From assembly GCF_001514215.1 (NCBI RefSeq), contig NZ_KQ948869.1, positions 66,411-130,410 of the forward strand: 64,000 nt of DNA, written 5' to 3'. Position 1 is the first letter of the stretch; every line of letters begins with the position of its first letter. A program made the translations under genes and the position numbers. Under the pieces are notes generated by a model. That model made no database searches. It was given only the letters and a program-made list of their open reading frames with translations, and was not told the origin of the DNA. The DNA is from Streptomyces bungoensis. GTDB lineage: Bacteria; Actinomycetota; Actinomycetes; Streptomycetales; Streptomycetaceae. Below are positions 1-7,772 of the stretch, one piece after another.

Positions 1-1
1 G

Positions 2-178
2 AAGCCGGCCTACCCCGAAAGGCCTGCGTACCCGGAGAAGCCCGCCCGCCCCGAGAAGCCGTCCTACCCCGAAAAGCCGGCCCACCCCGAGAAGCCGCAA
101 GAGCACCACGAGAAGTCCGAGTACAAGGGCGGCGAGGAAGGGCACGAGTCCGCGCACGGAGACGAGCAGGAGGACTAG
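2..178 (+). CDS. C-terminal end of a PEKP-repeat, acidic-tailed protein (5' end outside window)
   Basis: The open frame runs in from the left edge and stops at TAG 176-178. It reads as five imperfect repeats of the type YPEKPA / RPEKPS / HPEKPQ, then a hydrophilic tail rich in E, H, K, G and D that ends EDEQ-like (GDEQED). Such low-complexity Pro-Glu-Lys repeats are typical of extended, unstructured linkers or cell-wall-spanning tails, but no folded domain is visible in the part present, so no function is assigned. The codon phase is consistent over the whole stretch, and the next gene starts 80 bases downstream on the same strand. Confidence 0.6.
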   Translation, partial: KPAYPERPAYPEKPARPEKPSYPEKPAHPEKPQEHHEKSEYKGGEEGHESAHGDEQED

Positions 179-258
179 TGGCCGCGGAGTGCCGTTTCAG
201 CCGGTGAAAGGGTGATACCCGGCACCTGTTCCGTCCGCGAGCAGTCCCGGGAGGACAC

Positions 259-501
259 ATGGCCACCGGTGAGACCGGATTCAGCGATGTCGTCTACGAC
301 CTCATCTCGGTCCAGTACCACTCCCTCAAGGCAGGGCACGACTGCGGCCGGTACGTGCGCGACGCGGAGAACGCGAACAAGAAGGAGATCGCGGAGTTCT
401 TCCGCGGCGTCATGGAACAGGACTCGGAGCGTGCGGCCCGCTGCCACCAGTTCCTCGTGGAACTGTCCGGCACGAAGGAGGCGGGCCCAGCCGTCGGCTG
501 A
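259..501 (+). CDS. Small conserved-looking helical protein, 80 aa, unknown function
   Basis: ATG 259 is preceded by GGGAGGACAC, a good ribosome binding site. The 80-residue product is predicted mostly alpha-helical, with a tyrosine/histidine-rich N-terminal helix (VVYDLISVQYHSLKAGHDC) and a second helix EFFRGVMEQDSERAARCHQFLVEL; it has two cysteines and neither a signal peptide nor a membrane segment. The helix-pair layout resembles small bacterial four-helix stress proteins, but I do not recognise the family. It is followed by 83 bases of GC-rich sequence and the convergent TetR gene. Confidence 0.7.
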   Translation: MATGETGFSDVVYDLISVQYHSLKAGHDCGRYVRDAENANKKEIAEFFRGVMEQDSERAARCHQFLVELSGTKEAGPAVG

Positions 502-584
502 CGACCGGAGGCGGCCGGTGCCCCGAACCACGGCGGCACCGGCCGCCTCATGCCGCGTTCCGGGTCACGCGATCGCCCCCGCCG

Positions 585-1208
585 TCAAGGCCGCCCGGCG
601 GAGCCGATCTCGCGCAGGATCTCGAACGCCCGCGGCAGGGGCGCCGGTCCCGTCTCCGTCATCCCCGACGCCCGGCGCGCCCGGCGTGTCCGCAGCACCG
701 CGCGCACCGTGGACAGAGCCGCGCCCGCGATGACGGCCGCCCTGAGGTCGGCATCGGGCGTGTCCGCGGGCAGCCTGCGCCGGACCAGGACGGTGAGCCG
801 TTCCTCGAACGCGGAGAACGCCTGGACGAGGCGGCCCGTGACGACGTTCTCGATGTCCTCCAGCGGATGGCCGAGGGCGGTGAGCGTGGAGGCCGCGAAC
901 GGCTCGGCCGCCGCCAGCAGCGCGTTGCACACCGCGTCCAGGGGTTCCTCGTCGGCCGGGCGCCCGGCCAGGGCGTCCTCGACGTGGGCGAAGACCTTGA
1001 TCCCGTCCGGCAGCAGCAGCGCTTCCTTGCTGTCGAAGTAGCGGAAGAAGGTGCGCACGGAGACGTTGGCGCAGGCGGCGATGTCCGCGACCGTCGTGCC
1101 CTCGAAGCCGCGCTCCGCGAACAGGCGCGCCGCTCCCTCCCGCAGCAGGCGCCGGGTCTCCTCCTTCTTGCGTTCCCGCAGTCCGGCGGGGGCGGTCTCA
1201 CTCGGCAT
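585..1208 (-). CDS. TetR/AcrR-family transcriptional regulator, 207 aa
   Basis: The N-terminal helix-turn-helix is clear: RLFAERGFEGTTVADIAACANVSVRTFFRYFDSKEALL (about residues 25-62), followed by the variable helical ligand-binding half. I chose ATG 1208 (MPSETAP) because it follows GGAGG with 8-base spacing; an upstream in-frame ATG at 1226 lacks such a site. It is divergent from the MMPL exporter gene; the shared 172-base gap holds several GTGTCA/TGACAC palindromes. By analogy with many TetR-exporter pairs it probably represses itself and the exporter and is released by an exported substrate (inference). Confidence 0.9.
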   Translation of the reverse strand: MPSETAPAGLRERKKEETRRLLREGAARLFAERGFEGTTVADIAACANVSVRTFFRYFDSKEALLLPDGIKVFAHVEDALAGRPADEEPLDAVCNALLAAAEPFAASTLTALGHPLEDIENVVTGRLVQAFSAFEERLTVLVRRRLPADTPDADLRAAVIAGAALSTVRAVLRTRRARRASGMTETGPAPLPRAFEILREIGSAGRP

Positions 1209-1236
1209 GCGCCGAGCCTCCGCCATGGTGTCGCAG

Positions 1237-1258
1237 GTGTCAATTGACACGCGTGTCA
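1237..1258. promoter_or_regulatory. Overlapping palindromes, candidate TetR operator next to the regulator start
   Basis: Two perfect palindromes overlap: GTGTCAATTGACAC (1237-1250) and TGACACGCGTGTCA (1245-1258). Together they present three alternating GTGTCA/TGACAC half-sites just upstream of the TetR start at 1208. A single GTGTCAC-like half-site also lies near 1290. Confidence 0.6.
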
Positions 1259-1335
1259 CCACCGCACTCCGCTGCGGTCCCCAGAAAATGTCACTCATGC
1301 CAATTGTCATGTGTGCCATGTGCTCTCTACAGTTC

Positions 1336-1351
1336 GTGTCACTCGTGACAC
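1336..1351. promoter_or_regulatory. Palindrome GTGTCAC-TC-GTGACAC, candidate operator of the MMPL gene
   Basis: Perfect 7-bp arms with a 2-base centre, carrying the same GTGTCA/TGACAC half-sites as the palindromes at 1237-1258. It lies 29 bases upstream of the GTG start chosen for the exporter, where a bound repressor would block transcription. Confidence 0.6.
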
Positions 1352-1380
1352 ATTCACTCGAAGACACGGTTGGAGACACG

Positions 1381-3588
1381 GTGCCCGGACCCTCTCAGCA
1401 CCCTTCGGCACCCGCCGACGCCCGCCCGGGCGAGACCCCTCACCAGGCGGACGCCGACCCGGTGCGCGGCAGGCTCGGCCGCCTCGGCGGCTTCTGCGCC
1501 CGGCACCCCGCCACCGTCCTCGCCGCGTGGCTGCTGGTACTCGTCGCGGCCCTGGCCGGGCGGCACATCGCGGCGCCCACCTTCAGCGACCAGGTCAGCC
1601 TGCCCGGCACCCCCTCGCACACCGGCGCCGACCTGCTCGCCGGCTCCATGCCCGCGGCGGGCCGGCCCAACGGCAAGGTCGTCTTCCACACCGGCTCCGG
1701 CACCGTCGCCGACCGGCACTCCGCGCTGGGCGAAACGCTGGCGGACCTGCGCGGCCTGCCGCACGTCACCGCCGTCTCCACCCCGGTGACCAGCGACGAC
1801 GGACACACCGCCTACACCACCGTCTCCTTCGACGAGCAGCTGAAGAACCTGGGCCACGGCTACACCGCGCGCCTCGACACCGCGACGCGGCCCGCCCGGG
1901 CGGCGGGGATCGGCGTGGCCTACGGCGGCGACCTCGAACAGGTCGTCCGGGAACCCGCCGACGACGCGCTGAGCGAGGGCGTGGGTGTCGTCACCGCGCT
2001 CGTCATCCTGCTGCTGGCCTTCGGCAGCGTCCTCGCCGCCCTGCTGCCGCTGGCCACCGCGCTGATCAGTGTCGGAGTCGGCCTGGGTGTCGTCGGCATC
2101 GTCGCCGCGACCGTCTCCTTCGCGACCTCCGCCACCACCCTCGCCGGCATGATCGGCCTCGGGGTGGGCATCGACTACGCCCTGTTCCTCACCACCCGCT
2201 TCCGCCAGGACCTCCTCGACGGGCACGATCCGGACGACGCCGCGGCCCGCACGGCGGCCACCAGCGGACGTGCCGTCCTGATCGCCGCCCTGACCGTCGC
2301 CGTCGCCATGCTCAGCCTGTACGCGTGCGGACTGAGCCTCATCGGCAGGATCGGTCTGGCGGCCACGCTCGCCGTCGTCGTCACCGCCGCTGCCGCCCTC
2401 ACCCTGGTGCCGGCCGCCCTCGGACTGGTGGGCAGGCACGTCGACCGGATCCGGCTGCGCCGCCCCGTCGCCGAGAGCGCCGGAGCGCACGACGGCTGGC
2501 ACCGCTACGCCGGACTCGTCTCCCGGCGCCCCTGGACCTTCCTGGCCGTCGGCCTGGCCTTCCTCGGCGTGTGCTCCGTGCCGCTGCTGTCCATGCGCCT
2601 CGGCCACGTCGACGCCGGCGCCGACCGCCCCGGCAGCAGCACCCGGACCGCGTACGACTGGATCGCGCACGGTCACGGCCCGGGCTTCGGCGCCGGCGCG
2701 AACGGCCCCGTGGTCACCGTGGTCGACCTCGGCGGAGCGGACACGCCGGCCGACCGTGTCTCCGACGACGTCACCGCCGCGCTCCGGCACACCCACGGCG
2801 TCGCGTCCTTCACCCCGCTCACGCCGAGCCCCGACGGCAGGCTCCTCGTCACCACGGTCACCCCCGCCACGGGCCCCCAGGACGCCGCCACCGCCGCCCT
2901 CCTCGACGCTCTCGCCGAGGACACCCTGCCGAAGGCCCTCGCCGGCACGGGCGCCGAGGCCTTCCTCACCGGGAGCGCGGCCGGCCAGGCCGACTTCCGG
3001 CACACGGTCGGCGAGCGGCTGCCCGTCGTCGTCGCCATCGTCCTGGTCCTCGCCTTCGTACTGCTCATGACGGTCTTCCGCAGCGTGGTGATCCCCCTCA
3101 AGGCCGTCGTCCTCAACCTGTTCACCACCGCCGCGTCCTACGGCGTGCTGGTCGCGGTCTTCCAGTGGGGCTGGGGCGGTTCGCTGCTGGGGCTGTCCGA
3201 ACCGGTGCCCGTCGAGTCGTACGTGCCGATGATGATGTTCGCGATCGTGTTCGGACTGTCCATGGACTACGAGATCTTCCTGCTGTCCCGGATCGCCGAG
3301 GCCTGGCGGCGCACCGGCGACAACCGGCTGTCCGTGGGGGAGGGGCTGTCCGCGACGGCGCGGGTCATCTCCGCCGCCGCCTTCATCATGACCGCGGTGT
3401 TCCTGTCCTTCACCGCCTCGCCGACCGTGGTCGTGAAGATGCTCGCCCTGGGACTGGCCGTCAGCGTCATCGTCGACGCCACGGTGGTCCGCCTGGTCCT
3501 GGTGCCGTCCGCGATGTTCCTGATGGGCAGGGCGAACTGGTGGATACCCCGCCGCCTCGACCGGGTCCTGCCCCGCCTGCACGCCTGA
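1381..3588 (+). CDS. MMPL/RND-family membrane transporter, 735 aa
   Basis: An MMPL-type exporter with two homologous halves. The first membrane segment (about residues 42-62) is followed by an extracytoplasmic domain and then a cluster of helices holding GLGVGIDYALFLTTRFR; the second half repeats this with GLSMDYEIFLLSRIAE. Both carry the GxxxDY/F..R motifs typical of the family, which moves lipids, fatty acids or drugs out using the proton gradient. The size matches actinobacterial MMPL proteins. GTG 1381 is preferred because GGAG lies a few bases upstream and the operator palindrome at 1336-1351 would otherwise be inside the gene; ATG 1318 is possible. Divergent from, and probably repressed by, the TetR regulator. 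Confidence 0.92.
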   Translation: MPGPSQHPSAPADARPGETPHQADADPVRGRLGRLGGFCARHPATVLAAWLLVLVAALAGRHIAAPTFSDQVSLPGTPSHTGADLLAGSMPAAGRPNGKVVFHTGSGTVADRHSALGETLADLRGLPHVTAVSTPVTSDDGHTAYTTVSFDEQLKNLGHGYTARLDTATRPARAAGIGVAYGGDLEQVVREPADDALSEGVGVVTALVILLLAFGSVLAALLPLATALISVGVGLGVVGIVAATVSFATSATTLAGMIGLGVGIDYALFLTTRFRQDLLDGHDPDDAAARTAATSGRAVLIAALTVAVAMLSLYACGLSLIGRIGLAATLAVVVTAAAALTLVPAALGLVGRHVDRIRLRRPVAESAGAHDGWHRYAGLVSRRPWTFLAVGLAFLGVCSVPLLSMRLGHVDAGADRPGSSTRTAYDWIAHGHGPGFGAGANGPVVTVVDLGGADTPADRVSDDVTAALRHTHGVASFTPLTPSPDGRLLVTTVTPATGPQDAATAALLDALAEDTLPKALAGTGAEAFLTGSAAGQADFRHTVGERLPVVVAIVLVLAFVLLMTVFRSVVIPLKAVVLNLFTTAASYGVLVAVFQWGWGGSLLGLSEPVPVESYVPMMMFAIVFGLSMDYEIFLLSRIAEAWRRTGDNRLSVGEGLSATARVISAAAFIMTAVFLSFTASPTVVVKMLALGLAVSVIVDATVVRLVLVPSAMFLMGRANWWIPRRLDRVLPRLHA

Positions 3589-3732
3589 CCGCCGCGCGCC
3601 GGACCGCCCCGCACCCGCGGACTATTCGGGGGCCCTCCATGGTTACCTCCACGGAGCCATAAGCTGGACGAACGTGCAGCAGGCACGTCGACGGGCGTGC
3701 CGGACCGCGGCTCGAACACGAGGGAGCGACCG

Positions 3733-4254
3733 ATGACAGTGGGAACCGAACGAGCTGTACTGGCGGGCGGTTGCTTCTGGGGCATGCAGGACCTGATCCG
3801 CAGGCAGCCGGGCGTGGTCTCCACGCGGGTGGGGTACTCCGGCGGCGACACGCCGAACGCCACCTACCGCAACCACGGCGACCACGCCGAGGCGATCGAG
3901 ATCCTCTTCGACCCCGCGGCCACGAGCTACCGCGACATCCTGGAGTTCTTCTTCCAGATCCACGACCCGACCACCCGGGACCGCCAGGGCAACGACATCG
4001 GCCGCAGCTACCGGTCCGCCATCTACTACGCCGACGAGGGCCAGCGCCGCACCGCCCTCGACACGATCGCCGACGTCGAGGCGAGCGGCCTGTGGCCCGG
4101 GAAGGTGGTCACGGAGGTCGAGCCCGTGGGCGACTTCTGGGAGGCGGAGCCCGAGCACCAGGACTACCTGGAGCGCTACCCCGACGGCTACACCTGCCAC
4201 TTCCCCCGCCCGAACTGGAAGCTGCCGCGCCGGACTTCGTCCCCCGCGAACTGA
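3733..4254 (+). CDS. msrA: Peptide-methionine (S)-S-oxide reductase MsrA
   Basis: Reduces methionine-S-sulfoxide in oxidised proteins and free methionine. The active-site signature GGCFWG is at residues 12-17 with catalytic Cys14; other family blocks follow, including GYSGGDTPNATYRNHGDHAEAIEI, HDPTTRDRQGNDIGRSYRSAIYY and a C-terminal YTCHFPRPNW, whose cysteine could resolve the catalytic one. ATG 3733 follows AGGGAGCGAC; an in-frame ATG at 3697 would add a non-conserved 12-residue extension. 173 aa is the usual length. It is monocistronic, closed by a strong hairpin at 4281-4315. Confidence 0.96.
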   Translation: MTVGTERAVLAGGCFWGMQDLIRRQPGVVSTRVGYSGGDTPNATYRNHGDHAEAIEILFDPAATSYRDILEFFFQIHDPTTRDRQGNDIGRSYRSAIYYADEGQRRTALDTIADVEASGLWPGKVVTEVEPVGDFWEAEPEHQDYLERYPDGYTCHFPRPNWKLPRRTSSPAN

Positions 4255-4280
4255 TCGCAGCCCCCACACCCCGAAGGCCC

Positions 4281-4315
4281 GCCCCGGGCCCCGCACGCCG
4301 TGCGGGGCCCGGGGC
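4281..4315 (+). terminator. Strong hairpin after msrA
   Basis: Perfect 16-bp stem (GCCCCGGGCCCCGCAC and its complement) with a 3-base loop, 26 bases after the msrA stop; no T-run, as usual in streptomycetes. Confidence 0.8.
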
Positions 4316-4555
4316 GCCGCTTCGTCGACGCGGTCACGGCCTGCCTCCCGCATCCGGGGGTGTCCGTCGGCAGGGTTCGTCCCCGCACCTCACGATGTGG
4401 CGCTCTGTGCTCAGATGAGATGCATGCGTCACATGTGTAAGGGGTGCTGATTGGTTCCGGCCGATCAGGGAACCCGGACCGCGTCAACCGGCCGGAGCGC
4501 AGCCGCAGGTCAGCGCGCCGGCGGCTGTGGTCCACTCGCAGGGGAGAAGCAAGCC

Positions 4556-5740
4556 GTGACACCACGCCTCGGAGCAGAAGAAGAGTTCCACGTACTGGAC
4601 GTGGAGAGCGGCCATCTCGTGCCACGCGCCGCAGAGTTGCTCGGGCGGCTGCGCAGACCGGGCTTCACCGAGGAGCTGCAGCGGACGGTCGTGGAGAGCA
4701 ACAGCGCCGTGCACACCACCCTCGACGGGCTGTACACGGACCTCGCCTCGACCCGGCGCCGCCTGGACGCGGCGGCGTCCACCCTCGGCCTCGCCGTCGT
4801 CGCCGCGGGCACCGTGCCGCTGGCCCGGATCGGCCCCCGCAACGTCACCGCCGACGCCCGCTACCAGCACATGGCCGACGACTACCGCCTGGTCGCCGAC
4901 GAACAGCTCATCTGCAGCGCGCAGATCCACGCCGACGTGCCCGACCGGGACACCGCCGTCCGCGCCATGTGCCTGGTCTCGCCCTGGCTTCCCCCGCTGC
5001 TGGCCCTCTCCGGCAGCTCACCGTTCTGGCTGGGCGCCGACACCGGCTACGCCAGCTGGCGCACCATGCTGTGGCAGCGGTGGCCCACCGCCGGACCGGT
5101 CGGCTGCCACCCGGACGCCGCCGCCTACGACCGGTCGGTCGCCGAACTGATCGGCTCGGGCGTCATCAGCGACGCCGGCATGGTCTACCACGACGTCCGG
5201 CCGTCGGCCCACCAGGGCACGCTGGAACTGCGGATCTGCGACGCCTGCCCGCGGGTGGAGACCGTGGTGCTCGTCGCGGGCCTCTTCCGCGCCCTGGTCC
5301 GTGACGCCTGCGAACGCCTGGAACGGGCGGACGGCCCCCTGTGCGACGGCCGCCACGACTGGCTCCGCGCCGCCACCTGGCGGGCCGCCCGGTCCGGCCT
5401 CGAAGGCCAGCTGGTCGACCCCGTCGACCGGTGCGCGGCACCGGCCCGCACCGTGCTGACCCGCATGCTGGCCCGGCTGCGCCCGGCCCTGGAGGCGTCC
5501 GGCGACTGGGACACCGTGCACGGCCTGCTGGAGGAGGCACTCGCCGCCGGCAGCGCCGCGCACCGCCTGCGCCGGGCCGCCCAGGCCGACGACCTCCTCG
5601 CCAGCATCGACCTGATGGCGGCCGAGACCCGCGGCGAGCGCCCGGCGGGGCGCCCGCGGGCCCGCCGCCCCCGTCACCTCACCGCGGTCGGAGCGCACGC
5701 CTACGACCGCGGCCCCACCGCCCCGGCACCGAGCGCCTGA
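4556..5740 (+). CDS. YbdK-family carboxylate-amine ligase (glutamate-cysteine ligase type 2 fold), 394 aa
   Basis: The N-terminus GAEEEFHVLDVESGHLVPRA and downstream blocks (VESNSAVHTTL, AQIHADVPDRDTAVRAM, QGTLELRICDACP) match the YbdK branch of the GCS2 glutamate-cysteine ligases, ATP-dependent enzymes joining a carboxylate to an amine. The true substrate of most members is unknown. GTG 4556 is chosen since AGGGGAG precedes it and the conserved GAEEEF block begins five residues later; an upstream ATG at 4451 would add 35 unconserved residues. It is followed on the same strand by a 48-aa ORF and an N-acetylglutaminylglutamine-type amidotransferase, so it may supply the peptide bond in a related dipeptide pathway (inference). 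Confidence 0.88.
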   Translation: MTPRLGAEEEFHVLDVESGHLVPRAAELLGRLRRPGFTEELQRTVVESNSAVHTTLDGLYTDLASTRRRLDAAASTLGLAVVAAGTVPLARIGPRNVTADARYQHMADDYRLVADEQLICSAQIHADVPDRDTAVRAMCLVSPWLPPLLALSGSSPFWLGADTGYASWRTMLWQRWPTAGPVGCHPDAAAYDRSVAELIGSGVISDAGMVYHDVRPSAHQGTLELRICDACPRVETVVLVAGLFRALVRDACERLERADGPLCDGRHDWLRAATWRAARSGLEGQLVDPVDRCAAPARTVLTRMLARLRPALEASGDWDTVHGLLEEALAAGSAAHRLRRAAQADDLLASIDLMAAETRGERPAGRPRARRPRHLTAVGAHAYDRGPTAPAPSA

Positions 5741-5841
5741 GCCGTTCGCCGAGGGCAGCGCCCCCGCCGCCGGCGTCCACGGCCCGCGCGCGCCGGGACG
5801 TCACCGCGGACCAGAACCCGACCAAGGAGAGTCGTACCCCC

Positions 5842-5988
5842 ATGCACACCACGCAGGATCCCTCGACCCCCGGCCTTCGGTGCCCCGGGCGCGCGGCGCC
5901 CGGGTGTGTGGCCGGCCCCCACGACAGGCGCACCAGCGGCACGGCCGGGGCCGTGCGGTGCACGGGCAGGGGAAGGGGGAACCTCTGA
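5842..5988 (+). CDS. Possible 48-aa leader or precursor peptide coupled to the amidotransferase gene
   Basis: ATG 5842 follows AAGGAGAG and the frame (MHTTQDPSTPGLRCPGRAAP...) stops at TGA 5986-5988, overlapping the ATG of the next gene as TGATG. The peptide is rich in R, G, P, T and has three cysteines; it has no hydrophobic segment. A perfect 9-bp hairpin lies inside it at 5884-5904. The ribosome binding site and the stop/start overlap favour translation and coupling; the unremarkable composition argues against a conserved protein. It could be an attenuation leader, a short peptide substrate, or a chance frame. Confidence 0.35.
   Translation: MHTTQDPSTPGLRCPGRAAPGCVAGPHDRRTSGTAGAVRCTGRGRGNL
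5884..5904 (+). promoter_or_regulatory. Hairpin CCCGGGCGC-GCG-GCGCCCGGG in the leader of the amidotransferase gene
   Basis: Perfect 9-bp stem with a 3-base loop, about 85 bases before the amidotransferase start and inside the 48-aa ORF. Could act as an attenuator or as an mRNA processing/stability element; GC-rich sequence makes a chance hairpin possible. Confidence 0.35.
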
Positions 5989-7772
5989 TGTGCGGGCTCG
6001 CCGGGGAAATACGGTTCGACGGGGAGCGGCCGGACATCGCGGCCGTGGAACGGATGACCGACCGGCTGGCGCCCCGCGGCCCCGACGGCCGCGGTGTGTG
6101 GTCCCAGGGGCCGGTCGCGCTCGGCCACCGCCGGCTGAAGATCATCGACCTGTCGGAGGCCGGAGCGCAGCCCATGGCGGACCCCCGCGCCAGAATCGCG
6201 GGCGTCTTCAACGGCTGCGTCTACAACTACCGCGAGCTGCGCGAGGAACTGCGGGCGCTCGGCCACCAGTTCTTCTCCGACTCCGACACCGAGGTCGTGC
6301 TCAAGGCCTACCAGCAGTGGGGCACGGACTGCGTCCAGCGCTTCCACGGCATGTTCGCCTTCGCCCTCGTCGAACTGGACACCGGCCGGACGGTGCTGGG
6401 CCGCGACCGCCTCGGCATCAAACCGCTGTACCTGGCGCAGACGCCCGACCGGCTGCGGTTCGCCTCCTCGCTGCCCGCCCTCCTGGCGGCCGGCGACGTC
6501 GACACCTCCCTCGACCCGGTGGCCCTGCACCAGTACTTCAGCTGGCACGCCACGGTGGCCGCGCCCCACACGGTCCTCAACGGCGTGCGCAAGCTGCCCC
6601 CGGCCACGGTGCGCGTCTTCGAGGCCGACGGCACCGAACACGACCACCTGTACTGGCAGCCGTCCTACACCCGCCGCCCGGAGCACGCCGCCCTGAGCGC
6701 CGAGGACTGGACCGACGCCGTGCTGGACGCCCTGCGCACCGCCGTACGCCGCCGCATGGTGGCCGACGTCCCGGTCGGCGTGCTGCTGTCCGGAGGGCTG
6801 GACTCGAGCCTCATCGTCGCCCTGCTGGCCGAGCAGGGGCAGCAGGACCTCGCCACCTTCAGCGTCGGCTTCGAGGCCGAGGGAGGCGAGGAGGGGGACG
6901 AGTTCCACTACTCCGACCTCGTCGCGCGCCACTTCGACACCCGCCACCACCAGCTCATGGTGCCCTCCGACCGGGTCTCGGGGGCGCTGGAGTCGGCGGT
7001 GCGCGCGATGAGCGAACCCATGATGAGCCACGACGTGGTGGCCTTCCACCTGCTGTCCGAGCAGGTCGCCAAGGAGGTCAAGGTCGTCCAGAGCGGCCAG
7101 GGCGCCGACGAGGTGTTCGCCGGCTACCACTGGTATCCGGCGATGGCCGGCGCGCCCCGGCAGCAGGCCGCCGAGGCGTACATCGACACCTACTTCGACC
7201 GGTCCCACACCGAGCTCGCCGGCATCCTCGAGCCCGGCTTCCTCGCCGAGCGGGACGTCTCCGCCGACTTCGTACGCGCCCACATGGCCGCCGCGGGCGC
7301 CGAGACGGCTCTGGACGCCGACCTCCGGCTGGACACCCACGTGATGATGATCGACGATCCGGTCAAACGCGTGGACAACATGACGATGGACTGGGGCCTC
7401 GAGGCCCGCGTGCCCTTCCTCGACCACGAACTGGTCGAACTGGCCGCCGCCTGCCCGCCCGGGCTGAAGCTCGCCGACGGCGGAAAGGGCATCCTGAAGG
7501 CGGCCGGACGCAAGGTGCTCCCGGCGGAGGTCGTCGACCGGCCCAAGGGCTACTTCCCGGTTCCGGCGATCAAGCACATGGCAGGCCCGGTGCTGCAACG
7601 GGTCCGCGAGGCCCTCACCGCCCCGGAGGCCAAGGAGCGGGGCGTCTTCCGCCAGAGTCACGTCGCCGAGCTGCTCGAGGCACCCAACGCGCACCGCACC
7701 AGGCGAGGAGCGAACACACTGTGGCAGGTAGCGCTGCTGGAGATATGGCTGCAGACGCACGGAATCCGCTGA
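5988..7772 (+). CDS. Asparagine-synthase-like amidotransferase of the N-acetylglutaminylglutamine (NAGGN) type, 594 aa
   Basis: A class II glutamine amidotransferase begins at Cys2 (MCGLAGEIRFDG), giving residues 1-210 as the glutaminase and the rest as the ATP-pyrophosphatase with the P-loop LLSGGLDSSLIVALL (about residue 265) and VVQSGQGADEVFAGYHWYP. The wording of these blocks, especially SVGFEAEGGEEGDEFHYSDLVARHF and SEPMMSHD, follows the proteobacterial AsnO-type enzymes that amidate N-acetylglutaminylglutamine to make an osmoprotectant, rather than ordinary AsnB. The start is fixed because the mature enzyme needs Cys next to Met. No N-acetylglutaminylglutamine synthetase is in the window; the ligase upstream and the peptidase downstream are its only partners here. 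Confidence 0.9.
   Translation: MCGLAGEIRFDGERPDIAAVERMTDRLAPRGPDGRGVWSQGPVALGHRRLKIIDLSEAGAQPMADPRARIAGVFNGCVYNYRELREELRALGHQFFSDSDTEVVLKAYQQWGTDCVQRFHGMFAFALVELDTGRTVLGRDRLGIKPLYLAQTPDRLRFASSLPALLAAGDVDTSLDPVALHQYFSWHATVAAPHTVLNGVRKLPPATVRVFEADGTEHDHLYWQPSYTRRPEHAALSAEDWTDAVLDALRTAVRRRMVADVPVGVLLSGGLDSSLIVALLAEQGQQDLATFSVGFEAEGGEEGDEFHYSDLVARHFDTRHHQLMVPSDRVSGALESAVRAMSEPMMSHDVVAFHLLSEQVAKEVKVVQSGQGADEVFAGYHWYPAMAGAPRQQAAEAYIDTYFDRSHTELAGILEPGFLAERDVSADFVRAHMAAAGAETALDADLRLDTHVMMIDDPVKRVDNMTMDWGLEARVPFLDHELVELAAACPPGLKLADGGKGILKAAGRKVLPAEVVDRPKGYFPVPAIKHMAGPVLQRVREALTAPEAKERGVFRQSHVAELLEAPNAHRTRRGANTLWQVALLEIWLQTHGIR

Noticed and set aside
2..120. Regular 18-base periodicity of PEKP codons
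   Set aside because: The repeats are translated, vary in sequence and lack unique spacers, so they are protein repeats and not a CRISPR array.
1354..3582. Long reverse-strand open frame opposite the MMPL gene
   Set aside because: High GC content leaves antisense frames open; its composition (Gly/Asp/His/Gln repeats) is that of a shadow, and it has no binding site or domain. The same holds for many other long antisense frames in the window.
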